Counted from the stretch's first letter, positions 8,884 through 18,285 are shown. The stretch is DNA of 64,000 bases from Geminocystis sp050753365 (GCF_050753365.1 NZ_JBLZFY010000002.1:62001-126000); one strand, 5' to 3'. Numbers and translations: made by a program. Notes: a model not told the origin generated them from the letters alone.

Positions 8884-10515
8884 ATGCCTTATTTTTCTCA
8901 AGAAACTATTTTTAATGCAATCAATCAATTATCTAATATTAAATATATTGGTGGCAAACAAGGTAATATTGATACTTTCCCGATTTATTTATTTTTATCT
9001 AAACTAGGTATTAATGGTGATACTTGGATTGATTCAACTAAACTTTATAGTGACAAAGATTTAGGACAAAAAACAATTTATGAACTGGGGGGATGTTTTG
9101 ATCTGGAAACAGAAGAAGTAGAAACTCAATGGTGTTTATTTTTTACTAGATTTTCTGAGTCAAATAGACAATTTTATAATCCTAAAAGTAATTTTAGTCA
9201 AATTTTTTCTCGTGTTAAAGACACAATCGATAATAGTATTAGTGATCATCTTTTAGACAAAGGAAAAGAAAAAAAATATCGACTAAAAAATGTATTTGTC
9301 AACAATATTTTAAATATGTATGAGCAAAAATATCCTTTAGATGCTCTGATTATTTGGTTATATAGAAGTTATGAATTTGAAGAAGACAATGTTAATATTA
9401 ATATTAAAAAAATAAGGGAATACTTTTATCAAGATTATAAAATGAATTATGATTTAGCTAAAAAACTTTTTAATTTACAAGAGTCTATAATATTAAAATT
9501 TAGTAGAGAAAAAACTAAAGCAGAAGAATATCGTCAATATTTAAACATTGATAAATTAGTTAAATTTACTCAAAAACAAGATAAATCATCAAATATTGAT
9601 CAAGAATATAAAATACAATTAACCACTGATTCAACTTATGTAAAAAATTATATGAAAATTGATAAAAATAAACTTTTTACTCTATTAGAAAAACATAAAC
9701 AATTAATCTTAACAGGCGTACCCGGTACAGGAAAATCCTTTTTAATTGATCAACTATCGGAAAAATATAAAGAAACAGTCAAAATTCAATTTCATCAAAA
9801 CTATTCTTATCAAGATTTTGTTATTGGGAAAACGATTAAAAATAATAATGTTGAATATGTAGAAGGGATTTTAATTCAGTTATTGCGGAAAATAGAACAA
9901 GACACAAAAAATAAAAGTAAGCATAAATATTTATTAGTAATTGACGAAATAAATAGAGGAAATATAAGTGCTATTTTTGGTGAATTATTGTATGCCTTAG
10001 ATCGAGACAAAACAATCAATATAATATTAGGAGATAGCGGAGATACCTACCCTATTTTTATACCTGAAAATTTGCATATTGTTGGCACAATGAATACTGC
10101 CGATCGAAGTATTGCTTTAGTAGATTTTGCTATTAGGAGAAGATTTTTATTTATAGAAATGCAACCAGATTATGAATTAATAGATCAATTATCTACCTTT
10201 AATAACCAACATTTACTAGGTGATTTTCTACAAAAAATTAATAACAATATCAAAAATTATTTTAATTCTGAAGACTATCAAATAGGTCATTCTTATTTTA
10301 TTCCAACTTTAGACACAAAAGACAAAATTTATAATTGGACATCAGAGGATTTATATGAAATTATCCAATATAAAATAATTCCGATGTTAGTTGAATATGC
10401 TCATGGGGATAAAAGTGTTATTCCTAATATTTTGGGTAACAAAATATATTTAACATCACCATCTGAATTAGAAGAATCTATTAAAGAATTTTTAAATGAA
10501 GATACTAAAGATTAA
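8884..10515 (+). CDS. McrB-like AAA+ GTPase/ATPase restriction subunit
   Basis: 543 aa. The C-terminal half is an McrB-type AAA+ motor: Walker A GVPGTGKSF (~278), Walker B LLVIDEINRGN (~350), sensor GTMNTADRS (~400) and FAIRRRF with the arginine finger. The N-terminal ~240 residues match no domain I can name and probably carry DNA recognition. The McrC-like gene starts inside its end (20-base overlap). In McrBC and LlaJI systems this subunit translocates DNA and activates the McrC nuclease. Sitting directly after a C5-methyltransferase suggests a LlaJI-type modification-dependent pairing rather than a stand-alone type IV enzyme. Confidence 0.88.
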   Translation: MPYFSQETIFNAINQLSNIKYIGGKQGNIDTFPIYLFLSKLGINGDTWIDSTKLYSDKDLGQKTIYELGGCFDLETEEVETQWCLFFTRFSESNRQFYNPKSNFSQIFSRVKDTIDNSISDHLLDKGKEKKYRLKNVFVNNILNMYEQKYPLDALIIWLYRSYEFEEDNVNINIKKIREYFYQDYKMNYDLAKKLFNLQESIILKFSREKTKAEEYRQYLNIDKLVKFTQKQDKSSNIDQEYKIQLTTDSTYVKNYMKIDKNKLFTLLEKHKQLILTGVPGTGKSFLIDQLSEKYKETVKIQFHQNYSYQDFVIGKTIKNNNVEYVEGILIQLLRKIEQDTKNKSKHKYLLVIDEINRGNISAIFGELLYALDRDKTINIILGDSGDTYPIFIPENLHIVGTMNTADRSIALVDFAIRRRFLFIEMQPDYELIDQLSTFNNQHLLGDFLQKINNNIKNYFNSEDYQIGHSYFIPTLDTKDKIYNWTSEDLYEIIQYKIIPMLVEYAHGDKSVIPNILGNKIYLTSPSELEESIKEFLNEDTKD

Positions 10516-11680
10516 ATCAGGTACAAAAATATGGGTAGATAATAGTGAACTGAATGATTTAAACATTTTACTAAAATCATTAAATTCAGACTATTTATTA
10601 GATGCTAATTATTTAATTATACCTCAAGGTTATGTTGGTAAAATAATAACCAAAAATTTAGAAATTATTATTGAACCTTCTATTAGTTATCTGACAAATA
10701 TTGATTATTTAAGATTAATTTTAAATGATAAATTAGCAGATTCCCAGAATAATAGTTTAAGTTATGATAAAAATATTGATATTTCTAAGTTTATTATTGA
10801 TCAATTTTTAGACAACTTACAAAAGTTAGTGAAGCAAGGTATTCCGCCTCAATATAAAAATACACAAATTATCAGTCAATACTTACAAGGAAATGTTAAT
10901 TTTTTTGAATCATTTTTACGAATTAAATTAGGAATTGAGCCTTATTTCATTACTTATACTCAAAAGATAGAAATGGATTATTTTGCTATGAGAGTTATTA
11001 AAAAGGCATATCAAAAATTAATAGCTAATTTCCCAAATTATCAACAATTTGAGATAACAAAAACTCTTGACTATATCACTAATGAATCTATTAGAGTTGA
11101 GAGATTAAAAAATATTAGATTAAATTTTAATAAACAAGAAAAATATTTAGCTAATGCCTTTGAATTTGCTTGTTTAATTCTACAAAATATGTCTTATAAA
11201 AATATAGGGAATGATTTATCTTTTAGCTTAATTATTAATAGTAATCTTTTGTTTGAAAGATATATGGTAAATTTTCTGCAACAAAGTTTTCCTAACGATA
11301 TTTTTAAATATAAAGATTCAATAAAAGTGGCGAATTATAAAAAGCAAAATCAAGAACAAATTTCGATCGAGCCTGATATAGTTTATCAGGGAAGTCATAC
11401 AGTTATTATTGACATCAAAAATAAAAATTTTGATCGTGCTGTCATCAATGCAGATTTTTATCAAATTTATACTTATTGTAAAGCCTTAAATAGTGACACG
11501 GGAGTTTTAATTTATCCCTATTATCAGAATATTGAACCTGTGATAATTAATCCAATCTTTGATGAGAAAATTAGAATTTATGGGTTGGGAATTGATATTA
11601 CTAACTTTTTAATTTCTGATATAAAGAAAGCTCAAAGTTATTTTAGGGAAAATATCGGAGAGATTTTTAAATATGGATAA
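10496..11680 (+). CDS. McrC-like nuclease subunit
   Basis: 394 aa, overlapping the end of the McrB-like gene. The N-terminus resembles the McrC fold. The C-terminal part carries a PD-(D/E)XK signature: EPDIVYQGS (~290) followed by VIIDIKNKNF (~303) and DFYQIYTYCKA, as in McrC/LlaJI.R2 nucleases. It should supply DNA cleavage once engaged by the AAA+ motor. A remnant of a second methyltransferase follows after about 50 bases. Confidence 0.85.
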   Translation: MKILKIKSGTKIWVDNSELNDLNILLKSLNSDYLLDANYLIIPQGYVGKIITKNLEIIIEPSISYLTNIDYLRLILNDKLADSQNNSLSYDKNIDISKFIIDQFLDNLQKLVKQGIPPQYKNTQIISQYLQGNVNFFESFLRIKLGIEPYFITYTQKIEMDYFAMRVIKKAYQKLIANFPNYQQFEITKTLDYITNESIRVERLKNIRLNFNKQEKYLANAFEFACLILQNMSYKNIGNDLSFSLIINSNLLFERYMVNFLQQSFPNDIFKYKDSIKVANYKKQNQEQISIEPDIVYQGSHTVIIDIKNKNFDRAVINADFYQIYTYCKALNSDTGVLIYPYYQNIEPVIINPIFDEKIRIYGLGIDITNFLISDIKKAQSYFRENIGEIFKYG

Positions 11681-11733
11681 AAAATTTTTATGATAAAAAT
11701 TGTAAATATATATGATAAAAAATTTTAAAAATT

Positions 11734-12022
11734 ATGGAAATATTAAGGATATTATCGCTTTTTAGTGGTTGTGGAGAAATGGATTTAGGCATATTAGGTA
11801 ATTTTAAATATTTAAACAAAACTTATGATCAATTACCCACGAGAAACAGCTAGGATACAATCTTTTCCTGATAATTTTAGATTAGATGTGGTTTCTGAAA
11901 ATCGTCAATATAAAGCGATCGGCAATGCTGTACCTCCTATTTTAATGTGGTATATTTCTCAACAGGTCATTCATTTAGTAGCACAGGAAAAAAGTCAAAA
12001 TTTGATTCTTGAATGTGCTTAA
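11734..12022 (+). pseudogene. Gutted second C5 cytosine methyltransferase
   Basis: Starting at the ATG at 11734, the translation opens as a methyltransferase (ILSLFSGCGEMDLG, motif I). After ~35 codons it jumps, with a frame change near 11830-11840, to the C-terminal motifs RETARIQSFPDNF (IX) and AIGNAVPP (X). Motifs IV, VI and VIII and the recognition domain are missing, so most of the gene has been deleted. Asymmetric-site systems such as LlaJI use two C5-methyltransferases, and this is probably the lost second one. Confidence 0.8.
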
Positions 12023-12029
12023 AATCAAG

Positions 12030-12200
12030 TTAAACGAGATTCATGGGATATAGTATTAATGCTTGTACTCCTGCATGGGGATTTTTGAGGAGATAATCCA
12101 TCATAGGTATCAAAAAACATTCGGTTTTTCCTGAACCTGTACCCGTTGCTACAACTATATTTTGATTGTCTTCAACTACGGTTTTAATGGCTAAAGCCAT
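12030..12200 (-). pseudogene. Fragment of a superfamily II helicase
   Basis: An open stretch of 56 codons on the minus strand reads like the start of a DEAD/DEAH helicase core. It has NIVVATGTGSGKTECFLIPM (Walker A) and then AGVQALILYPMNLV, ending in TAA at 12030-12032. An in-frame stop lies just upstream at 12210-12212. The YPMN segment is typical of large YprA/DrmA-like helicases found in defence loci. It is too short to function and is a remnant. Confidence 0.65.
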
Positions 12201-12255
12201 CACGACAAACTAACATTAAATATTGTCTCTCATATCTGTACTATGTTTTGTTAAT

Positions 12256-12690
12256 TTATGTGTCTAATTTATGATTAATTAAATTCCAAAAATCACGGGG
12301 ATTAAGAATAGAAATATCTTGAATAGGATGCAAAATTAATAAATCACTATCCCCCGTAATAAGATGTGAAGCATTACCATTTAACGCTAATTCAATAAAT
12401 TTATCATCTTTTTTATCTCGACAAAGATTAACTCTTTGTATAATCGAGACATGATGCCACGTTGTCTTAATGCGCTCAGAGAATCCTTCTATCTCTTCTG
12501 ATTTAATATATTTGGCAAACTTTTTCCTATTTAAGACTGAGAATAATTCTGTTAAAGTATCTGTAGAATATAAAATAATTCCATTATCTTCTGCCCAATT
12601 TAACACTTGTGCAGGAATAGACTTACGGGCAAGAATTGAACTAATTAAAATATTGGTGTCTAAAACTAGACGCATTGAAGAATTAATCAT
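12256..12690 (-). CDS. PIN-domain toxin (VapC-like ribonuclease)
   Basis: 144 aa. The PIN fold shows acidic residues in LVLDTNILISS near the N-terminus, the IELALNGNASHLITGDSDLLIL segment, and ISILNPRDF at the end. The family cleaves RNA with divalent metal ions. Translation may begin at 12690 or at the second Met at 12675. The gene overlaps the upstream antitoxin gene by 8 bases (ATGATTAA), typical of a co-translated toxin-antitoxin operon. Confidence 0.85.
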   Translation of the reverse strand: MINSSMRLVLDTNILISSILARKSIPAQVLNWAEDNGIILYSTDTLTELFSVLNRKKFAKYIKSEEIEGFSERIKTTWHHVSIIQRVNLCRDKKDDKFIELALNGNASHLITGDSDLLILHPIQDISILNPRDFWNLINHKLDT

Positions 12691-12931
12691 CTTCTAATAA
12701 TTCTAGTAATTTTTCTTCCGTTAAACCTCTCTCTTCTGCTTTACGTCCAATATTTGCTCTAAATTCTTGAAATTCTCGAATATTACTTCGAGTTATTCTT
12801 TGATAGTCTTCTATAGACAAAATAACTGCAACGTCACGATTTTTTTTCTGAATTACAATAGGTTCACGCTGTGCTTGATTTATGATTGTGCCAAAAGTTT
12901 GTTTGGCTTCTGTGGCAGAGACAAATTGCAT
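12683..12931 (-). CDS. Phd/YefM-type antitoxin
   Basis: 82 aa with the Phd/YefM signature FVSATEAKQTFGTIINQA, followed by PIVIQKKNRDVAVILSIEDYQ. The N-terminal part binds the operator and the C-terminal acidic tail (EEKLLELLEDD) should wrap the toxin. It is first in the operon and overlaps the PIN toxin gene, so autoregulation of both is expected. Confidence 0.88.
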   Translation of the reverse strand: MQFVSATEAKQTFGTIINQAQREPIVIQKKNRDVAVILSIEDYQRITRSNIREFQEFRANIGRKAEERGLTEEKLLELLEDD

Positions 12932-13007
12932 AATTTAGTTTGAGTGTCAAATTTTGATAATTCTATTATAGACAAAATAGACAAATTAATTATCTAACTG
13001 GGAATAT

Positions 13008-13602
13008 TTAAACAAGTTTACACCCTAATCGCATAAATACTTGTTCGATTAATTGTCGATAAATATGATCAAACATTCTGATATACTGGCTTTTATCCGC
13101 AGGTTTAGATAATCCATATACCAGTTTATAATAACTATAGGGAATAAATACTTTTTGCAAGTATAATTGAAATCCCTCTTTGGTTTCATCAAGGGATATT
13201 TGTAACGTTATATGTATCTTCTGATTCAATAATTTTTTGCTTTAATTTTGCAACTAAAATTTCTTGAGTTTCTTTGATTTGTGTTATTTCTTTTATCTGC
13301 TGTTGTAAATTTAATAATATTGCTTCTTCTTGTTCAATGTTGGGTTGTAAATTTACCTTGTTTTTCTCTAGGCTATAAAGCTCATTTTGCAGGTTTTTTC
13401 TCATGACATCTAACTCGGCAAAATTATCACTTAAAACCTTGATTTCTGAATCAAGAATTTCTTTCTCTCTCGATAAATCCTCAACCTGCCGTTTTAGTGT
13501 TTTGACTTCTTGTACGATCGAACTTCTTCCTAAGATAAGATAGATCAAATTTGCCAAGACTGCACGAATAAAGGTGATAATTTTTTTGGTGATTTTTTTC
13601 AT
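13008..13602 (-). pseudogene. Membrane-anchored coiled-coil protein, probably frameshifted
   Basis: The 5' part (13602 to 13189, 137 codons) encodes a basic start, one hydrophobic segment (IITFIRAVLANLIYLIL) and a long coiled coil rich in Glu, Lys and Leu. A second open frame (13229 to 13008, 73 codons, containing KVFIPYSYYKLVYGLSKP) overlaps its end by 41 bases in another reading frame. The simplest reading is one gene of ~200 codons broken by a frameshift near 13190-13230. Two separate overlapping genes are possible. No function is recognised. Confidence 0.5.
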
Positions 13603-13903
13603 ATCAATAACTTAGACACCATAAAAGTTTTTTAGTTGCTATACTTTATTTTAATATCAAAGTAGTCAATATGACATTAAGAAAAGAATATATTGTAGTG
13701 AATTTTAATGATTATGGTTTGAAGAAAAGGTAAATTTAAAAAGTGTTATGAATAGGATAGGTAATGAAACTACTAAATATGGTATTTCGATCGAACATTG
13801 TGGAATACTAAAAGATTGATAGAATTGTATTTTAGTAAGTTTTCCTGAATTTGTTAAAAAAGCATAACTTTTTTCGTGTTAATATTTATGAGATAGACAA
13901 ATT
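13603..13903. other. AT-rich intergenic region, no gene seen
   Basis: About 300 bases between the broken coiled-coil gene and the dead hicB. It probably contains a promoter for the minus-strand gene. No hicA-like coding sequence, which would be expected beside hicB, could be read in any frame. Confidence 0.4.
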
Positions 13904-14107
13904 ATGATTAGAGTTTTTACAGATTATATTGAATACGATCGAGAAACAACGCTATATGTCGGCATTGTACCAAGTATTTCAGGTGTCCATAACTAAGGAG
14001 AAAATTTAGATGAATTATATAAAAATTTAAAAGCAGTTTTAGAACTCTGTTGGTAAGAAATGATACAAAATAATCTAATTTTCATGTTAAATCGATCGAC
14101 AAGATAA
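13904..14107 (+). pseudogene. HicB-family antitoxin with two in-frame stops
   Basis: One reading frame gives MIRVFTDYIEYDRETTLYVG, then IVPSISGVHN-stop-GENLDELYKNLKAVLELCW-stop-EMIQNN, a recognisable HicB antitoxin N-terminal fold. Both stops (TAA at 13994 and 14054) fall where the family usually has Gln or another polar residue, and each is one C-to-T change from CAA. No partner hicA was found. It is a decayed antitoxin. Confidence 0.65.
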
Positions 14108-14123
14108 CATACTTGATAAAAAT

Positions 14124-17066
14124 ATGAAGAAAAAAAACTTAAAAAATCCTAACTCTCAAAAATCTAAATCTAAGCCGATTTTTTATGAATCTTTAACCAG
14201 AAAAACCCTCATTAAAACGTTTATTTGGGTCGGAATAATTACCCTTATATGTAATGGTTTAGGATTTCTATATTTAATGAGAAAAGTCAAGGAAAATACT
14301 ATAAAAAATGTTCAAACTTATACTAATGTGATAGTCAAAAAAGAAAGTGAAATCTTTTTACAAGCTGAAATTAATAACAATGCAATGAAAAAGATTTTAA
14401 CAAGAGAATTAAAAAATCCTACCTTTCAATATCTTGATAAATTTGATGATATAGTAGCAAAAAGACCTGATGGAACAATTCGCAATATTCTTCCCTTTAA
14501 TTATGAATATGTACCCGGTGTTTTCTTAGGAAAAAATGTCGTTCTTACTGAAGAAATAAAAGAGCGAATAGTTGACTTTTTTGATATAGTTAAATCCTAT
14601 GGTTTATCGTGGCAACAAAACTTCGTTAATACCTATATTCAAATTCCTGAAAATGGCATTGTAATTTATATGCCTAGTTACCCTTGGACAGAAAAAGCGG
14701 AGTCTGATAAAATCGTTACTACGGATGAGTCTTTTCAAATCACGACGAAGGAAAATAACCCCGAAAGAAAAACCGTTTGGAGTAGCGTTTATTATGATGC
14801 GACTCAAGAAGATTGGATGGTTTCTAGTGTGACTCCCATTGACAATGAACAAGGGGAACATATTGGTACTATTGGTCATGATATTCTGATTCAAGAGTTA
14901 CAAACCAGTACTTTACAAGAAAAAATTAATGGTACTGAAAATATCATATTCGATCGAGAGGGTAGATTTATTGTCCATCCTGATTTGATGAAAGAAATTA
15001 AGGAAAGTGACGGAAACATTAGCATCAATGACATGATAGACAAGAACATTCCTAGAGGTTACGATTGGGAAGTATATTTGGAACTGATGAAATCTATTGA
15101 TATTGACGGTCCCATTGCACCTTCCGTTGTAGTTCATAGTGAAAAAAATCAAGAGTATTACGTTGTCAGTCACATAGACGGACCCGATTGGTATTGGGTG
15201 ACGATCGTACCTCAATCATGGTTAAATAATCAAGTGTTTATGATCGCTAGAAGTATGATTCTAGTTGGTTTTTTATCCTTAACTACCATTATTTTAATAC
15301 TTTATGGTTTAATCAAAAATGACATTGAAAAACCCCTTAAAGAATTAATGTCAGCTACCGAAACCGTTGCCGATGGTAACTTAGATTTTCAGATTGAAGT
15401 TAATCGTAAAGATGAGTTAGGACATTTAGCATATCTATTTAATTATATGGCTCAAAAATTACAAATGTCCTTTAATTCTTTAGCAAAAAGCAATGAGGAA
15501 TTAGAAAGTCGAGTCAAAAGACGCACTCAGGAATTAGAAAACGCCAAGGAAGCCGCCGAAGAAGCAAACCAAGCAAAAAGTTCATTTTTGGCGAATATGA
15601 GTCACGAATTACGCACACCTTTAAATGCCATTATCGGTTATGGTGAGTTATTACAAGAAGAAGCCGAAGACATGGGGGAAGAAGAATTTGTCGAAGATTT
15701 GAAAAAAATTCAAGGTGCAGGAAAGCATTTATTAGGCTTAATCAATGACATTTTAGATATTTCTAAAATTGAAGCAGGAAAAATGGAGTTATATTTAGAA
15801 CATTTTGAGTTGAGTAAAGTTATTAAAGAAATTGTTATTACTATTCAACCTCTCATCGAAAAAAATAATAATATCCTTGAAGTTCATTATCCTGATGATT
15901 TAGGATTTATGACGGCGGATGTGACTAAAATTCGTCAAAATACTTTTAATTTGTTGAGTAATGCCAGTAAATTCACTGAAAATGGTACTATTACTATGAC
16001 GATCGATCGATATACCAAAGAAGATCGAGACTGGATAAAATTTGAGATCAAAGATACTGGTATTGGCATGAATCCGCAACAACAAGCTAAATTATTCAAT
16101 GCCTTTTCTCAGGCGGATGCTTCTACCACTAGAAAATATGGCGGTACAGGTTTAGGTTTAACCATCACCAAAAAATTTACGGAAATGATGGGGGGTTATA
16201 TTCTTCTCGACAGTGAGGAAGGAAAAGGCACAACATTTACGATTCATCTCCCTGCCGAAGTAAAAGACATCAAATCAGAAATAAAACAGGTAACATCAGA
16301 AATCTCTCAAGATGAATCTTCTGGCAAAACATCTATGAAAAAAATCCTTGTCATAGATGATGATGTTAGTACCCATGAAGTTATTACTCGTTTTTTAGCT
16401 AACGGCAATTTTGAGATTACTTCTACTACAGAGCCTGATAAGGCTTTAGAGTTAGCTCGAAAAATCAAACCTAACGTGATTATTTTAGACGTGGTGATGC
16501 CTAAAATCGATGGTTGGTCTGTTTTGAGTCAACTGAAAGCTGACCCCGAATTAGCTTCAATTCCTGTGATTATGGCAACTTTCTTAAGCGATCGATCGAT
16601 GGGTTATACGTTAGGTGCTACAGATTATTTAAGCAAACCCTTAAATCAAAATCAGCTAAAAGATATTTTAGCAAAATATAACACAATTTCTGAGAAAACC
16701 ATCATGATCATCGATGACGATGAAACTACTCGCAAAATGATGCGCAGACTATTAGAAAAAGAAGATTGGGAAGTAGTGGAAGCCCAAAACGGCGAAGATG
16801 GATTAAATAAAGTCAAAATCCATGCACCACAGTTAATTCTTTTAGATTTAATGATGCCGAAAATAGACGGTTTTCAATTTATTAATCTTTTACGACAAAA
16901 TCTTGAGTGGGCAAAAATTCCCGTGATTATTATTACAGCAAAAGACTTGAGTGAACAAGAGCGACAAAACTTAAATCATTATGCCCAAGATATTATCAGA
17001 AAAGGAGCGTACGATCGACAACTTTTGCTCCAAGAAATTCATTCTTTAATTGAAAAAGCCACTTGA
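14124..17066 (+). CDS. Hybrid sensor histidine kinase with two receiver domains
   Basis: 980 aa. The first membrane helix is at ~28-52, followed by an extracytoplasmic Cache-like sensor (~55-370) and a second helix (SMILVGFLSLTTIILILYG, ~375). Next come HAMP, a short coiled coil and HisKA with SFLANMSHELRTPLNAIIGY (phospho-His ~493). HATPase_c has NLLSNASKFTENG, IKDTGIGM and YGGTGLGLTITK. Two response-receiver domains follow: KILVIDDD...IILDVVMPKIDG and TIMIIDDDETT...LILLDLMMPKIDG. It lacks an output domain, so the signal should pass to a separate regulator or phosphotransfer protein. The ligand is unknown. Confidence 0.92.
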   Translation: MKKKNLKNPNSQKSKSKPIFYESLTRKTLIKTFIWVGIITLICNGLGFLYLMRKVKENTIKNVQTYTNVIVKKESEIFLQAEINNNAMKKILTRELKNPTFQYLDKFDDIVAKRPDGTIRNILPFNYEYVPGVFLGKNVVLTEEIKERIVDFFDIVKSYGLSWQQNFVNTYIQIPENGIVIYMPSYPWTEKAESDKIVTTDESFQITTKENNPERKTVWSSVYYDATQEDWMVSSVTPIDNEQGEHIGTIGHDILIQELQTSTLQEKINGTENIIFDREGRFIVHPDLMKEIKESDGNISINDMIDKNIPRGYDWEVYLELMKSIDIDGPIAPSVVVHSEKNQEYYVVSHIDGPDWYWVTIVPQSWLNNQVFMIARSMILVGFLSLTTIILILYGLIKNDIEKPLKELMSATETVADGNLDFQIEVNRKDELGHLAYLFNYMAQKLQMSFNSLAKSNEELESRVKRRTQELENAKEAAEEANQAKSSFLANMSHELRTPLNAIIGYGELLQEEAEDMGEEEFVEDLKKIQGAGKHLLGLINDILDISKIEAGKMELYLEHFELSKVIKEIVITIQPLIEKNNNILEVHYPDDLGFMTADVTKIRQNTFNLLSNASKFTENGTITMTIDRYTKEDRDWIKFEIKDTGIGMNPQQQAKLFNAFSQADASTTRKYGGTGLGLTITKKFTEMMGGYILLDSEEGKGTTFTIHLPAEVKDIKSEIKQVTSEISQDESSGKTSMKKILVIDDDVSTHEVITRFLANGNFEITSTTEPDKALELARKIKPNVIILDVVMPKIDGWSVLSQLKADPELASIPVIMATFLSDRSMGYTLGATDYLSKPLNQNQLKDILAKYNTISEKTIMIIDDDETTRKMMRRLLEKEDWEVVEAQNGEDGLNKVKIHAPQLILLDLMMPKIDGFQFINLLRQNLEWAKIPVIIITAKDLSEQERQNLNHYAQDIIRKGAYDRQLLLQEIHSLIEKAT

Positions 17067-17143
17067 GAATTAAGAATTAACAATTAACAATTAACAATTA
17101 TTCATTCACTATTCATTATTCATTATCCATTATTCATTATTCA
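17064..17143. repeat. Heptanucleotide repeats (STRR type)
   Basis: Runs of AATTAAG/AATTAAC and ATTCATT/ATTCACT heptamers lie between the converging kinase and hydroquinone reductase genes. Similar runs occur at 2242-2269, 50090-50147 and 54613-54657. They match the short tandemly repeated sequences known from cyanobacterial intergenic DNA. Confidence 0.75.
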
Positions 17144-18088
17144 CTATAAAGGTATAATTCCACTGGGATTAAGGGGAAATAAATTGCCAAAATAATCTTT
17201 TTTAATCACTTTTAAATCGTAAGTTTGTTTTACTCCAGCAAGAGTATCAATATCTTTCATATATCGACTTAAATTCGGGTAGCTTTCGATCGATCTTAAG
17301 CTACACTTAAATAAGGTGTAATAAACAGCATCAAAACGAATTAAAGTAGTAAATAAACGAATATCAGCTAAAGTTAATTGATGGTTACATAAATAACGAT
17401 TATGGGTTAAATGAGCCTCAATTTCATCTAAAACAGTAAATAAACCAAGACAAGCCTCCTCATAAGCCTCTTGAGTTTGAGCAAAACCGCAACGATAAAC
17501 GCCATTATTAACATGGTGATAAATTTTCTCATTCCATGAGTCTATCTCAGATTTAAACTCATCAGGATAAAGGTTTAAATCAGGATTTTTAGCATATTCA
17601 TTAAACTGATTATTGAGAATAACAATAATTTCTGCACTCTCATTATTAACAATAGTTTTAGTCTTTTTATCCCACAAAACAGGTACAGTACAACGCCCTT
17701 TATAATCAGGTTGAGATAGTTGATAAAGTTGTCTTAAATTGTGACAATTTTCTGAAATTTTTTGCATTTCCCATCCCCCTTGATTGACAGAGGGAATAAC
17801 AATATTGACATCTATCACATTTTCTAATCCTTTTAATACTCTTACCATAAGAGTACGATGCGCCCAAGGGCAACTTATACCAACATATAAACAATATCGA
17901 TCGACTTCTGATGTATAAATATTATTATCACCATTAATTTGATGACGAAATTGACTAGACGGACGCTGATAACTACCCTTTTCACTAGGCGCTAACTGTG
18001 ACATCATGGCTAACCATAAACTTTTCCAGACAAATTTAGCAAAAACTATGAGAAACGAAGTTGGTAAAGATTTATTTTGTTTACTCAT
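17144..18088 (-). CDS. Glutathionyl-hydroquinone reductase (Xi-class GST)
   Basis: 314 aa, the usual length of the YqjG/ECM4 family. It carries GISCPWAHRTLMVRVLKGLE, whose Cys in the CPWA motif reduces glutathionyl-hydroquinones using glutathione. VPVLWDKKTKTIVNNESAEI is the glutathione-binding beta strand and VNNGVYRCGFAQTQEAYEEA is typical of this class. The C-terminal all-alpha domain includes HQLTLADIRLFTTLIRFD. It probably recycles quinones under oxidative stress. Confidence 0.9.
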   Translation of the reverse strand: MSKQNKSLPTSFLIVFAKFVWKSLWLAMMSQLAPSEKGSYQRPSSQFRHQINGDNNIYTSEVDRYCLYVGISCPWAHRTLMVRVLKGLENVIDVNIVIPSVNQGGWEMQKISENCHNLRQLYQLSQPDYKGRCTVPVLWDKKTKTIVNNESAEIIVILNNQFNEYAKNPDLNLYPDEFKSEIDSWNEKIYHHVNNGVYRCGFAQTQEAYEEACLGLFTVLDEIEAHLTHNRYLCNHQLTLADIRLFTTLIRFDAVYYTLFKCSLRSIESYPNLSRYMKDIDTLAGVKQTYDLKVIKKDYFGNLFPLNPSGIIPL

Positions 18089-18130
18089 TTAAGATCAAAC
18101 TTGATATTGTAAAGAATATTTTTATTATCT

Positions 18131-18155
18131 GTCATTGCGAGGTAACGAAGCAATC
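18131..18155 (-). repeat. Dispersed REP-like repeat copy
   Basis: GTCATTGCGAGGTAACGAAG at 18131-18150 continues with CAATC. It is the reverse complement of the element at 1-21 and 44025-44049. It lies in the intergenic space between ruvB and the reductase gene. Confidence 0.7.
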
Positions 18156-18224
18156 TCTAAGAAATTAGGGATACTCAATCACAATTTCCCATTATTGACA
18201 AATTCACATCACAGACAAAAAACT

Positions 18225-18285
18225 CTAAAAAAGAAAAGCCCTTGGGAGTCTTGCCATGTTTCGACCCCAAAGGCTTCTCTATTTG
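18225..18285. ncRNA. Imperfect hairpin in the ruvB downstream region
   Basis: AAGCCCTTGGGAGTC (18236-18250) pairs with GACCCCAAAGGCTT (18263-18276), with one mismatch and one bulge around a 12-base loop. It lies between two minus-strand genes, about 60 bases beyond the ruvB stop. It could be a terminator-like structure or a small RNA. No long T-run follows on either strand, so its role is uncertain. Confidence 0.35.

Noticed and set aside
7798..11680. Stand-alone type IV McrBC system
   Set aside because: The directly preceding C5-methyltransferase and the downstream methyltransferase remnant fit a LlaJI-like modification-paired system better, though a type IV role cannot be excluded.
11825..12022. 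A separate 65-aa gene
   Set aside because: It contains only methyltransferase motifs IX and X and joins a motif I fragment upstream. It is better read as part of a deleted methyltransferase.
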